Shown here: one piece after another, positions 1-8,516 of the stretch
Numbering within the stretch: the first letter of the stretch is position 1
Layout: every line of letters starts with the position of its first letter
DNA from: Citromicrobium bathyomarinum
GTDB lineage: Bacteria > Pseudomonadota > Alphaproteobacteria > Sphingomonadales > Sphingomonadaceae
NCBI RefSeq assembly: GCF_021021475.1
Contig: NZ_JAINWL010000001.1
Coordinates: 186,001 to 250,000 of the forward strand
Reading direction: 5' to 3'
Length of the DNA stretch: 64,000 nt
Position numbers and translations under genes: made by a program
The notes under the pieces: model-generated
Seen by the model: the letters and a program-made list of their open reading frames with translations, nothing else
The model's database searches: none
Told to the model about the DNA's origin: nothing

Positions 1-576
1 GCGCGCGTTCTGGCCCGGGCCGAAGGGTACGACCGGCCCGTAACCGGCTCACCGGACCTTCCTCCGCCGCCCGTCACGCGCAAATCGAGGCAACTCCCAA
101 CCATTGTTTTTGGAGCTCTTGCCATGTTTGTCACACTCGTAGCCGCGCTCGCCCTCGCCCCGACCACCCCCGCTCCAGAAACCGTGGATCAGACCCGCGA
201 GATCGAGCTGAACGGCAACTCGGAGAAGATTTTCGACGAGCTCGACAAGAACGGCAGTGGCTTTCTGGAAAAGCCCGAGTCGCCGTTCGTCACCCTCGTC
301 TTCGAGGACCGGGACACGATGTCCGATGGCGGAGAGAGCACGACGGATGCAGCCGTTTTCACCGATGCCGAGCAGGGCGAGATGCTGACTGGCACAGCGA
401 CCTTGGGCGATGCGAGCGATCAGGTGCAGCTTGCCGAATTCTACGACGCTGCAGACACTGACAAAGACGGACGCATTTCCTTTCGCGAGTATACCAGCTG
501 GAGCCGGGCGCGCCTGGCGGAACTCGGCATCGAGATCTCCACCGTGCTGAAGATCCAGAAACCTTCGGAGAATTGA
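1..576 (+). CDS. EF-hand membrane/secreted protein, 5' end outside window
   Basis: The reading frame is open from base 1 with no stop before 576. An ATG at 124 has a fair ribosome site (GGAG about 8 bases upstream) and would give 150 residues, but it falls inside a hydrophobic run. Read from base 1, the frame gives a basic stretch (VTRKSRQ) followed by about 20 hydrophobic residues, the normal order for a signal anchor, so I favour a start left of the window. The rest holds two EF-hand-like loops: DKNGSGFLE, and near the C-terminus DTDKDGRISFREY with D/D/D/R/S/E spacing. The protein probably sits in the periplasm, tethered, and binds calcium. Its role is unknown. It precedes murI by 34 bases. 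Confidence 0.7.
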   Translation, partial: ARVLARAEGYDRPVTGSPDLPPPPVTRKSRQLPTIVFGALAMFVTLVAALALAPTTPAPETVDQTREIELNGNSEKIFDELDKNGSGFLEKPESPFVTLVFEDRDTMSDGGESTTDAAVFTDAEQGEMLTGTATLGDASDQVQLAEFYDAADTDKDGRISFREYTSWSRARLAELGIEISTVLKIQKPSEN

Positions 577-610
577 CCAAGAGGGCACGCGGGGCCATGC
601 GATCCAGCGC

Positions 611-1405
611 ATGAACCCCGCCGCCCCCATCCTGATCTTCGATTCCGGCGTCGGTGGGCTGACGATCCTCGCCGAGGTACGCAAAGCGCTGCCGCAGGCG
701 CCGGTGATCTACGCCGCCGATTTCGCCGGCCTTCCCTACGGCACCAAGAGCGAGGCCGAGGTCGCCGCGCGCGTGTGCGGCCTGCTCGGCCGGATGGCGG
801 AGCGCTATCAGCCGCGCCTGATCTGCATCGCGTGCAACACCGCCAGCACCATCGCGCTTTCGATGGTGCGCGACGTGTTGGAGGTGCCGATCGTCGGCAC
901 CGTCCCCGCGATCAAGCCTGCCGCGCTCGTTACGCAAACCGGCGTGATCGGCCTGCTCGGCACAGGCGCAACCGTACGCCAGCCCTATGTCGACCGGCTG
1001 GAGGCGGAGTTCGCTGCCGCCAAGCACCTGATCCGCCACCCCGCCGATGCGCTGGTCCCGCTGGCCGAGGCGAAGATGCGCGGCGAAACTCTGGCCGAAG
1101 GTGCGGTGGCGGAAGCTGTCGCTGGCCTTCGCGATGACCCGCAGGCGCAAGACCTCGATACGCTGGTGCTCGCCTGCACGCACTTCCCGCTGCTGGCGGA
1201 CGAACTGCGCGCGGTGTTCGGGCAGGACATCCAGCTGGTCGACGGCGCACAGGGCATCGCCCGGAGGATCGCCTCGCTGACGCAGGGGCAGGATTTCGCC
1301 CGCGAGGGCAGCGATTTCGCGGTGGCGACGGGCAGCGCGGACAGCCTGACCACGCTCACCCCCATGCTCGAACGCCACGGACTGATGCACGCAGCGCAAT
1401 TCTGA
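611..1405 (+). CDS. murI: Glutamate racemase
   Basis: This enzyme interconverts L- and D-glutamate for peptidoglycan, without a cofactor. At 264 residues it has normal length. The N-terminal DSGVGG motif (from residue 11) and the two catalytic cysteines are visible: CNTAST (Cys75) and the later LACTHFPLL. The start codon used gives an ordinary N-terminus leading straight into the first beta strand. It lies between the EF-hand gene and hemA, all on the same strand, but a hairpin-forming inverted repeat separates it from hemA. Confidence 0.95.
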   Translation: MNPAAPILIFDSGVGGLTILAEVRKALPQAPVIYAADFAGLPYGTKSEAEVAARVCGLLGRMAERYQPRLICIACNTASTIALSMVRDVLEVPIVGTVPAIKPAALVTQTGVIGLLGTGATVRQPYVDRLEAEFAAAKHLIRHPADALVPLAEAKMRGETLAEGAVAEAVAGLRDDPQAQDLDTLVLACTHFPLLADELRAVFGQDIQLVDGAQGIARRIASLTQGQDFAREGSDFAVATGSADSLTTLTPMLERHGLMHAAQF

Positions 1406-1423
1406 TTGCAATATAACCGTCAC

Positions 1424-1444
1424 CTTTGCGAATCACTCGCAAAG
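1424..1444. promoter_or_regulatory. Perfect 8-bp inverted repeat between murI and hemA
   Basis: The arms CTTTGCGA and TCGCAAAG flank a 5-base spacer. The repeat begins 19 bases after the murI stop and ends 36 bases before the hemA GTG. No T-tract follows, so a simple intrinsic terminator is unlikely. It could be an operator for hemA or an mRNA hairpin that ends or stabilises the murI message. Confidence 0.5.
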
Positions 1445-1480
1445 ATCGCGCTGGAAACTGCCGTTTTTGACCATTAAACG

Positions 1481-2713
1481 GTGCCCACCGTGACGAACTA
1501 CAGCCATATATTCGACAAGGCGATCGATCGCCTGCACGAAGAGGGCCGGTATCGGGTCTTCATCGATATCCTGCGCAACAAGGGTGCCTACCCCAATGCG
1601 CGCTGCTTCCATGGCCATAACGGCCCGAAGCCGATCACCGTGTGGTGCTCCAACGACTATCTCGCGATGGGCCAGCACCCCAAGGTGACCGAAGCGATGG
1701 AGCAGGCGCTGCACGATGTCGGCGCGGGCTCCGGCGGAACGCGCAATATCGGCGGCAACACGCACTACCATATCGAGCTGGAGGCGGAACTCGCCGATCT
1801 ACACGGCAAGGAAGCGGCGCTGATCTTCACCAGTGGCTACGTTTCCAACGATGCGACGCTCTCCACGCTGGCCAAGCTGCTGCCTGGCTGCGTGATCTTT
1901 TCCGACGCGCTCAACCACGCGAGCATGATCGCGGGCATCCGCAATTCGGGCTGCGCCAAGCGCGTCTTCCGGCACAACGACCTCGAACATCTCGAGGAAC
2001 TGCTGGCGGCGGAAGATCCCGACACGCCCAAGGTGATCGCCTTCGAAAGCGTCTATTCGATGGATGGCGACGTCGCCCCGCTTCACGCGATCTGCGACCT
2101 TGCGGAAAAGTACAACGCGCTGACCTATTGCGACGAAGTCCACGCGGTCGGCATGTACGGCGCACGCGGTGGCGGGATTTCGGAGCGGGACGAGGCCGCG
2201 CACCGGATCGACATTCTCGAAGGCACGCTGGGCAAGGCGTTCGGCGTGATGGGCGGCTATATCGCGGCGGACAAGCGGATCGTCGATTGCATCCGCAGCT
2301 ACGCCCCGGGCTTCATCTTCACCACCTCGCTCTCGCCGGTGCTGGTCGCGGGCGTGCTCGCCTCGGTCAAGCACCTCAAGGCCAGCAGCGAGGAACGCGA
2401 CGCGCAGCAGGCCGCCGCCGCCATGCTCAAGCAGATCATGCGCGATGCGGGCCTGCCGGTGATGGATTCCACCACGCACATCGTACCGCTGATGGTCGGC
2501 GATCCGGTCAAGGCGAAGCGGATCAGCGACATCCTGCTCGCCGAATACGGCGTCTACGTCCAGCCGATCAACTTCCCCACCGTCCCCCGCGGAACGGAGC
2601 GCCTGCGCTTCACCCCCGGCCCTGCGCACACCGAGGAAATGATGCGCGAACTGGTCGATGCGCTGGCCGAGATCTGGGACCGGCTGGAACTGGAACTGCT
2701 CAAGGCGGCATAG
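1481..2713 (+). CDS. hemA: 5-aminolevulinate synthase (C4 pathway)
   Basis: This enzyme condenses glycine and succinyl-CoA to 5-aminolevulinate, the first step of haem and bacteriochlorophyll synthesis in alphaproteobacteria. It has 410 residues from a GTG start; a second GTG three codons on (before [13 protein letters not shown]) is equally possible, and neither has a strong ribosome site. The alpha-oxoamine synthase fold is clear: N-terminal YRVFIDI, the glycine-rich [10 protein letters not shown] loop, [10 protein letters not shown] with the PLP-ring Asp, and GTLGKAFG with the PLP lysine at about residue 252. It is relevant here because the window also carries reaction-centre genes. The inverted repeat just upstream is a candidate control site. 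Confidence 0.95.
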   Translation: MPTVTNYSHIFDKAIDRLHEEGRYRVFIDILRNKGAYPNARCFHGHNGPKPITVWCSNDYLAMGQHPKVTEAMEQALHDVGAGSGGTRNIGGNTHYHIELEAELADLHGKEAALIFTSGYVSNDATLSTLAKLLPGCVIFSDALNHASMIAGIRNSGCAKRVFRHNDLEHLEELLAAEDPDTPKVIAFESVYSMDGDVAPLHAICDLAEKYNALTYCDEVHAVGMYGARGGGISERDEAAHRIDILEGTLGKAFGVMGGYIAADKRIVDCIRSYAPGFIFTTSLSPVLVAGVLASVKHLKASSEERDAQQAAAAMLKQIMRDAGLPVMDSTTHIVPLMVGDPVKAKRISDILLAEYGVYVQPINFPTVPRGTERLRFTPGPAHTEEMMRELVDALAEIWDRLELELLKAA

Positions 2714-2769
2714 CTGCGGGCCAATTGCTGCATTGCGGAACCGAGCGGTTGTTTGATCGCTTGGCTACC

Positions 2770-3570
2770 ATGGCAGAGATAACAAAAGTGAAGCCCGGAA
2801 CTCTCACCGATTTCGGGAACGGGTTCTACCACATCCGCGGATCGTTCAAGCTGGGCGGCGTGGTCGACCTGGGCACGCATTGCGCGCTGGTCGAGCTGCC
2901 CGACGGGCGCTTCGTCTTCCTCGATAGCTACACGCTCGACGATGACCTGAAAGCGAAGGTCGACGCGCTGACCGATGGCGGCAAGAAGGTCGCCGCAATC
3001 ATCAACGTTCACCCCTTCCACACGCTGCATATCGAGTGGATGGCAAAAGCCTACCCCGAAGCGAAGCTGTACGGCACCCGCCGCCATCACGAGAAGTTTC
3101 CCGGCCTGAACTGGGAAAGCGACTTCTGCGAGGCAGGCGCGCTCGACGGGCTGTTCGGCGATGCGCTGACCTTCTCCGTCCCCGAAGGCGTGCAGATGGT
3201 ATGCGACGACGAGAACGTGCATTTCTCGTCCGTGCTGGCCTACCACCGGCCCAGCAAGACGATCTTCGTCGACGACACGCTGTCGTGCATCAAGGCACCC
3301 TTCCCGCTCTCGCTGCTGCCCTTCACCGGCAAGCTGGCGTTCCACCCGACGCTGGCCAAGGCGCTGGAGCCCAACCCCTATGCCGCCGACGCCTTCCGCG
3401 AATGGGCGATCGGGATGGCGCAGGACTGGGCCGATGCCCGCCGCGTTGCCACCGCACACAACACCACGGTGAGCTTTGCCGATGGCGAGTTTCCCGAAAA
3501 GATCGGCGCCGCGCTCGGCCAGGTATCGGGCACGTTGCAGAAGCATCGGGACCAACCCACGCAAAGCTAG
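2770..3570 (+). CDS. Metallo-beta-lactamase-fold-like protein, function unknown
   Basis: The 266-residue product starts at an ATG reading MAEITKVKPG. It resembles the beta-lactamase fold in outline: an N-terminal sheet, then INVHPFHTLHIEW followed by a short helix and PEAKLYG, and later a TIFVDDTLSC segment where family members carry a metal-binding Asp. The classical HxHxDH metal motif is replaced by HPFHTLH, so normal two-zinc chemistry is doubtful; this resembles the DUF4336-type outliers. It follows hemA by 56 bases and may share its transcript. No specific function can be assigned. Confidence 0.7.
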   Translation: MAEITKVKPGTLTDFGNGFYHIRGSFKLGGVVDLGTHCALVELPDGRFVFLDSYTLDDDLKAKVDALTDGGKKVAAIINVHPFHTLHIEWMAKAYPEAKLYGTRRHHEKFPGLNWESDFCEAGALDGLFGDALTFSVPEGVQMVCDDENVHFSSVLAYHRPSKTIFVDDTLSCIKAPFPLSLLPFTGKLAFHPTLAKALEPNPYAADAFREWAIGMAQDWADARRVATAHNTTVSFADGEFPEKIGAALGQVSGTLQKHRDQPTQS

Positions 3571-3668
3571 GCAGATCGGCGCGACTGCCCGACGAAGTTC
3601 GTCGATGGATCGCGCAGGTTCGCACCATCGGCGATGGTATTGCCGTGGGCGCACTCTAAATAGGCGCA

Positions 3669-4889
3669 ATGGATTTGCTGCGATCGGCTTGGTTTCGGGA
3701 GAATGTTCCGCTGGTCGGCGTGCTGGCGATCCTGCTGGCGACCTTTGCCGGTCTGGCACTGGCAGGCAGCCCCTCGGCTGAGCCGTCGCATGCGGTCGCA
3801 CAAGCAGACGTCCCGCCGCCCGAGAGCGTCGAGGCCCTCCCCGCCAGCGGTGAAGAGGCGGACACGCTGAAATCGCAGCTCGCGCCCGACGATGCGCAGG
3901 CCCAGAATGCTGCGGTCGACATCGTCGAAGGCGGCCCGGGCATCGCCCTGCCCTTCCGCTTCACCGGCAGCGCCGCCGACCGCACGCGCGCGCGCGATTG
4001 CCTCGCGCTCGCCGCGATGGCGGAGGCGGGCTATGGCGATGCGGACCAGCGCGCGGTTATGCAGGTCATCCTAAACCGCACGCGCCACCCCGCCTTCGCC
4101 AACACGGTGTGCGGCGTGGTCTATCAGGGATCGCAGCGGCGCACCGGGTGCCAATTCACCTTTACCTGCGACGGATCGCTCGCCCGCAGCTACCCCGAAA
4201 GCCAGTGGCGCGCAGCGCGCCAGCGGGCGGAGGAAGCGCTCGGCGGACGGGTCGACAAAACCGTCGGCATCGCGACACATTACCACGCGAACTACGTCTA
4301 TCCCTGGTGGAGCCCCAAGCTGGACAAGATCGCCACCGTCGGCCCGCACCTGTTCTTCCGCTGGCGCGGCTTCTGGGGCACCGGCACCGCGCTCAACGCG
4401 ACCTATCGCGGGGGCGAGCCCGATCCGATGGCGCTGCGCAGCACGGCGCAGGCGGTCGTGCGCGACGAAACGCTGCTGCCCCACCTGCTGGGTGACGAGC
4501 GCGCGGTGCGCAGCATCACCGCCAAGCAGGATGTCGGCGGGGCGGACAAGACAGAGCTTTCCGCGAGCACCTCCGCCGCACCCGCACCAGCGGCCCCGCA
4601 AGGACCCGGCCCCGGCGCGCATTTCGTGCTGGTCGGCGCAGGCGACGATCCTGCGGCGATCGTCGCGCAGGCACGCACGCTGTGCCCGGGTGAAAGGTTC
4701 TGCCAGGTCTATGGCTGGAGCGAGGCGAGCGCGATCCCCAGCGAACTGCCGCTTTCGAACGAGGCACGCCGCCAGCTGCGCTTCAGCTACCTCGCGCCGC
4801 GCAACGGCAATCCGGAGGCGGTGTTCTTCGATTGCCGCCTGTTCGCCCAGCCCGCGACCGGCCGCTGCCTGCCCGCCGCGCGCCCCTGA
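3669..4889 (+). CDS. SleB/CwlJ-type cell wall hydrolase
   Basis: This is a predicted periplasmic peptidoglycan hydrolase of 406 residues. An N-terminal signal anchor (after MDLLRSAWFREN) is followed by a linker rich in Ala, Pro and Glu, then a Hydrolase_2 domain from about residue 110 to 220. That domain shows the family pattern: LALAAMAEAGYG with the catalytic Glu, then VILNRTRHPAF, CQFTFTCDG, and THYHANYVYPWW. A less conserved C-terminal part (about residues 310-406) has several cysteines and may be a second small domain. In Gram-negative bacteria such enzymes act in wall turnover, not spore germination. It lies between the beta-lactamase-like gene and a nitroreductase on the same strand. 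Confidence 0.85.
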   Translation: MDLLRSAWFRENVPLVGVLAILLATFAGLALAGSPSAEPSHAVAQADVPPPESVEALPASGEEADTLKSQLAPDDAQAQNAAVDIVEGGPGIALPFRFTGSAADRTRARDCLALAAMAEAGYGDADQRAVMQVILNRTRHPAFANTVCGVVYQGSQRRTGCQFTFTCDGSLARSYPESQWRAARQRAEEALGGRVDKTVGIATHYHANYVYPWWSPKLDKIATVGPHLFFRWRGFWGTGTALNATYRGGEPDPMALRSTAQAVVRDETLLPHLLGDERAVRSITAKQDVGGADKTELSASTSAAPAPAAPQGPGPGAHFVLVGAGDDPAAIVAQARTLCPGERFCQVYGWSEASAIPSELPLSNEARRQLRFSYLAPRNGNPEAVFFDCRLFAQPATGRCLPAARP

Positions 4890-4965
4890 CCCGCGCTTCC
4901 GTAACGGATTTGCCGCGCCCTCACACCCGCGCTACCCGGACGGGCCGAAACAGGGAGAGACACGC

Positions 4966-5664
4966 GTGGGCGGCAATCGCAATCAGACGTATGACGAGGT
5001 CGTCACCGGCCGCCGAAGCATTCGCGGCTTTCTGGACAAGCCGGTGCCGCGCAATCTGATCGAGGAGATCGTCGCGCTCGCGACCCGCGCGCCGTCCAGC
5101 TACAACAACCAGTGCTGGAACTTCACCGTGGTGACCGGCGACCCGCTCGACGCGATCCGCCGGGGCAACACCGAGGGCATCCTTGCCGGCAATCCCGACA
5201 CGCGCGAGTTCCGCCGGCCCGAGGGCGATCCGCCTGAGCATCATCGCCGCCGCCAGATCGACGTCGCCAAGCAGCTGTTCGGTGCGATGGGGATCGAGCG
5301 GGAGGACAAGGAGCGCAGGCAGGACTGGACGCTGCGCGGTTTTCGCCAGTTCGATGCGCCCGTCTCCATCGTGGTGACCTACGACCGCGCGATCCTCGGC
5401 AGCGACATTGCGCCGTTCGATTGCGGTGCGATCACCAATGCGCTGGTCAACGCGGCATGGTCGCGCGGGCTGGGCTGCGTGATCAACTCGCAGGGGATCA
5501 TGCAGAGCCCCGTGGTGCGCGAGCATGCGGACATCCCCGAGGATCAGGTGATCATGATCTGCGTCGCGATGGGCTGGCCCGACCCGGATTTCCCCGCCAA
5601 CGCGGTCGTCTCCGAACGCAAGCCGCTGGACGAAACCGTCCGCTTCGTCGGGTTCGACGGCTGA
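4966..5664 (+). CDS. Nitroreductase family oxidoreductase
   Basis: This is an FMN-dependent NAD(P)H oxidoreductase of 232 residues. I chose the GTG start because AGGGAGAG lies 5-7 bases upstream and the product then begins just before the conserved TGRRSIRGFLDKPV. FMN-binding features are visible: RRSIR near the N-terminus, ATRAPSSYNNQCW, and the C-terminal GLGCVINSQG followed by a VAMGWPD segment. It is of the length and type annotated as nitroreductase or chloronitrobenzene/phenol reductases; the natural substrate cannot be deduced. A longer frame continues upstream through the wall hydrolase gene, but that portion is an out-of-phase shadow. Confidence 0.88.
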   Translation: MGGNRNQTYDEVVTGRRSIRGFLDKPVPRNLIEEIVALATRAPSSYNNQCWNFTVVTGDPLDAIRRGNTEGILAGNPDTREFRRPEGDPPEHHRRRQIDVAKQLFGAMGIEREDKERRQDWTLRGFRQFDAPVSIVVTYDRAILGSDIAPFDCGAITNALVNAAWSRGLGCVINSQGIMQSPVVREHADIPEDQVIMICVAMGWPDPDFPANAVVSERKPLDETVRFVGFDG

Positions 5665-5703
5665 GGGGAGAGCCTGCCCGCGCAGGCCTTCCCCCCACCG
5701 ATC

Positions 5704-6276
5704 CTAGGCGGTAACTTCGGCCATCTCGGCGGCGCAGCGCTCCACCCAGCTCTTCACCTCCGGCCCTGCGGGCAGCGCATCGCCGAACCACTGGAACGGC
5801 GAGCTCAGCAGCATGTCCGCCGCGCTGAACCGTTCGCCCAGCAGCCACGGGCCGACGCGCAGGGGAGTGGCGAGCGTCTCCAGCATCCGCTCCATGTCGC
5901 CGAGCCCGTCGGTGACGACCGGATGGTCGATGCCTGCCCACTGGAGGATCAGCAGCGGCTCCATGATGCCCTGATAGTAGGACAGCCACGAAAGATACGC
6001 CCCGCGCCCCGCCTCGCCCGGCAGCGGGCCCAGTTTCGCCTGCGGGTACTTGTCGGTCAGGTAGAGCATGATCGCCCCGCGCTCGCGCACACGCTCGTCG
6101 CCATCGACGAGGTAGGGCACCTTCTTTTCCGGGTGCGGATTGTCCGGGTCCGGCGCGCCAGAGCCATCCTGCCGCCGGATGGTGACCTCGCGAATATCGG
6201 CATCGGCGCCGAGCATGCGGACCAGATGGACCACCGTATCGGAGCGGCTCTGGGGCGAGTGATAGAGCGTAAGCAT
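5704..6276 (-). CDS. Glutathione S-transferase family protein
   Basis: The 190-residue product has an N-terminal thioredoxin-like domain (MLTLYHSPQSRSD, then the cis-Pro loop KVPYLVDGDERV with the adjacent glutathione-contacting residues and an ERGAIMLYL segment) and an all-helical C-terminal domain containing FSAADMLLSSPF, the N-capping box region of GSTs. Substrate is unknown. The start chosen is the ATG directly before the first beta strand; upstream in-frame sequence does not resemble protein. It is divergent from the WYL regulator, which therefore may control it. Confidence 0.88.
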   Translation of the reverse strand: MLTLYHSPQSRSDTVVHLVRMLGADADIREVTIRRQDGSGAPDPDNPHPEKKVPYLVDGDERVRERGAIMLYLTDKYPQAKLGPLPGEAGRGAYLSWLSYYQGIMEPLLILQWAGIDHPVVTDGLGDMERMLETLATPLRVGPWLLGERFSAADMLLSSPFQWFGDALPAGPEVKSWVERCAAEMAEVTA

Positions 6277-6346
6277 GTGCTTTTTCCTTTCCGTTTGCGA
6301 TGACACAGGGATATGCCCGCCCTCCTGACAGAAAGAGGCAGCAGCG

Positions 6347-7141
6347 ATGGCACGGCAGGACAGGTTGATGCGACTGCTCGCCGCGCTCAGGCGGCTGCCC
6401 TCGCCCGTCACGGGGGCGCGGCTGGCGGCGGAAACCGAAATCTCGCAGCGCCAGCTCTATCGCGACATCGCCACCTTGCGCGCCGGCGGCGTGCTGATCG
6501 ATGGTGCAGCAGGCTTTGGCTACACGCTGACCGAAGACCCCGCGCTGCCGCCGCAAAGCTTCACGCGCCTGGAAACCGAGGCGCTGATGCTGGCGGTGGG
6601 CAGTCTGGACGAGCTGGGTGACGAGCGGCTCGCCAAGGCGGGCCGCGACGCAATGGCGCGGATCATCGCCACCCTGCCCGACCGTCAGGCGCGCCAGTCC
6701 ATGCACGCGATCATGCGATCGTGGCGCATGCCCGCAGAGCGCCCGCAAATCGCGGTCGATGTCGATCTGCTACGCCAGGCCTGCTGGGACGAGATGAGCG
6801 TGACGATTACCTATCGCGACCGGCAGGACCGGCACTCGACCCGCGAAATCCTCCCGCTGGGCCTCTCCTACAGCCCGACGACGCTGATGGTCGTCGGCTG
6901 GTGCCTGCTGCGCGAAGGATACCGCACCTTCGAGGTCGCGCGGATGGAACGGCTGGAGCTGGGCGAGACGAGCTTCCGCCCCCGCAGGGTCGAGCTGCTG
7001 CGCCGCTATCAGGCGATGCGCATGGCGGAATGGGAAGCGCAGAAGGCGGCGGAGCGGCAGGCCATCCCACCGCCCCGCAGCACAAACTACCGCAGGTTGA
7101 CCACGTTGTCCGTCTCGGGGCGCTCGCGGCGACCATCGTAG
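6347..7141 (+). CDS. WYL-domain transcriptional regulator (YafY-like)
   Basis: This 264-residue protein has a DeoR-type winged helix at residues 1-65 (recognition helix around EISQRQLYRDIATLRAGG) followed by a WYL domain in the second half, where such proteins bind small ligands or nucleic acid. It is divergent from the GST gene with a 70-base gap, so regulation of that gene and of itself is the simplest guess. Its 3' end overlaps the convergently transcribed ornithine decarboxylase by 55 bases; the last 15-20 residues (ending in SRRPS) look low in conservation and may be a read-on tail. Confidence 0.87.
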   Translation: MARQDRLMRLLAALRRLPSPVTGARLAAETEISQRQLYRDIATLRAGGVLIDGAAGFGYTLTEDPALPPQSFTRLETEALMLAVGSLDELGDERLAKAGRDAMARIIATLPDRQARQSMHAIMRSWRMPAERPQIAVDVDLLRQACWDEMSVTITYRDRQDRHSTREILPLGLSYSPTTLMVVGWCLLREGYRTFEVARMERLELGETSFRPRRVELLRRYQAMRMAEWEAQKAAERQAIPPPRSTNYRRLTTLSVSGRSRRPS

Positions 7142-8289
7142 AGAGTCTGCATCGGATCGTCGCCGACCACGATCGCCATGTTCGCGCCGAAGCCGTTGAA
7201 GTCGGTCTTCATCGCCGCGCCATAGGCACCCAGCATGCCGATCTCGACATAGTCGCCCGCCTTGATGTCGGCCGGAAGCGCGAAGGGCCCTTCCATGTAG
7301 TCCGCATCGTCGCAGGTCGGGCCGTAGAGCGAGAAGTCTTCGCTAGCGGCATGCTCGTCATGGCCGAGCGCGCGGACCGGGAATTTCCAGCCCAGGTGCG
7401 CGGCATCGTACAATGCGCCATAGGCACCGTCGTTGATGTACAGCTCCGTCCCGCGGCGCTTTTCGACCTTCGCCAGCAGCGAGGAATATTCCGCGCACAG
7501 CGCCCGGCCGGGCTCGCACCACAGCTCCGCCGAATAGGAAATCGGCAGCGATTCGGATGCGCGGAAGATCACGTCGAAATAGTCTTCGAGCGGCGGCGGC
7601 TCCATCCCCGGGTAGATGCTCGGGAAGCCCCCGCCCACGTCGATGATGTCGATCACCACGCTGGACGAAGCAATCGCGGCGCGCGCGCGCTCGAGTGCCT
7701 GCACATAGGCAAACGGCGTCATCGCCTGGCTGCCGACATGGAAGCACACGCCCAGCCAGTCGCAATGCTGGCGGGTCTGCTGCAGCAGCACGGGCGCGTC
7801 GATCAGATCGGTGCCGAACTTGCTCGCGAGCGACAGCTCGGAGAATTCGGAAGAGACGCGCAGACGCACCAGCAGCTTGAGGTCTTTTGCCGGGCTGCCG
7901 TCGGGCGCGCGGCACGCATCGACGATCTTGGCCAGCTCTTCCTCGCTATCGAGGCTGAAGGTGCGGCAGCCGTGCTGGTGATACGCCTCGGCAATCGCGC
8001 TGCGCGGCTTGACCGGGTGCATGAAGCACAGCTCCGCATCGGGCAGCAGCCCGCGCACGAGGCGGACCTCGGCGATCGAGGCGACGTCGTAATGGGTGAT
8101 CCCGTTGTCCCACAGGATACCGATCAGATCGGGCGAAGGATTCGCTTTTACCGCGTAGAGTGCACGCCCGCGAAAGCCGTCCACGAAGAAACGCGCAGCG
8201 CGTGCCGCAGCGTGCGGACGGTTCAGGATAACCGGTTCGTCAGGCGAAAGCGCCGCAACTACGGATCGAGCGTCGGGATAAGTGGCCAA
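7087..8289 (-). CDS. Ornithine (diamine) decarboxylase, alanine racemase-fold PLP type
   Basis: The 400-residue enzyme decarboxylates ornithine (possibly lysine) to putrescine. PLP-lysine motif YAVKANPSP lies near residue 43. HVGSQ, the glycine loop IDVGGGFP, and the C-terminal GPTCDDAD containing the active-site Cys and Asp of group IV decarboxylases are all present. Translation must begin at a TTG: the frame is closed upstream by a stop and no ATG or GTG occurs before MATYPDARS. A folded leader ends right at this start. The next gene downstream on the opposite side is nspC, and the carboxyspermidine dehydrogenase lies 4 kb away, so the product feeds spermidine synthesis. Confidence 0.9.
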   Translation of the reverse strand: MATYPDARSVVAALSPDEPVILNRPHAAARAARFFVDGFRGRALYAVKANPSPDLIGILWDNGITHYDVASIAEVRLVRGLLPDAELCFMHPVKPRSAIAEAYHQHGCRTFSLDSEEELAKIVDACRAPDGSPAKDLKLLVRLRVSSEFSELSLASKFGTDLIDAPVLLQQTRQHCDWLGVCFHVGSQAMTPFAYVQALERARAAIASSSVVIDIIDVGGGFPSIYPGMEPPPLEDYFDVIFRASESLPISYSAELWCEPGRALCAEYSSLLAKVEKRRGTELYINDGAYGALYDAAHLGWKFPVRALGHDEHAASEDFSLYGPTCDDADYMEGPFALPADIKAGDYVEIGMLGAYGAAMKTDFNGFGANMAIVVGDDPMQTLYDGRRERPETDNVVNLR

Positions 8290-8356
8290 TTCAAGGGACC
8301 CCCAAAACGGTTAGGTTTCAGACAAGGGCTGCCTTGCGGTTAGAGTCCCCTTGGGG
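8290..8356 (-). ncRNA. Structured mRNA leader of the ornithine decarboxylase (speF-motif candidate)
   Basis: Read on the minus strand, the RNA can fold into an outer stem in which CAAGGGGAC (8353-8345) pairs with GTCCCTTG (8299-8292), enclosing a perfect small hairpin CAAGG-CAGC-CCTTG (8336-8323). Two copies of CTAACCG flank that inner hairpin. The 3' arm of the outer stem, together with the G-run that is the only plausible ribosome site, lies directly in front of the TTG start, so the fold could gate translation. A conserved leader called the speF motif is known upstream of alphaproteobacterial ornithine decarboxylase genes; position and gene match, but I cannot check the consensus here. Confidence 0.55.
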
Positions 8357-8516
8357 CAGCGGAGGCGCGCAAATAGGCGTTCCGCAGCATGATGCAAGAG
8401 AAATCGGTATGCGCAGCATCTGATGATTCAACGCTGCCCAGCCTAGGAGTTCCGAAGAGGGTTCCGCAACCCCGGTCGCCCCCGGCATGAGCGGGCAGGA
8501 AACCGCCCTTGTCGCG

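Noticed and set aside
5665-5703. GGGGAG-rich gap between the nitroreductase and GST genes as a terminator
   Set aside because: No stem of useful length was found.
8457-8516. Hairpin after nspC as a terminator
   Set aside because: Only four base pairs form with certainty and no T-tract follows.
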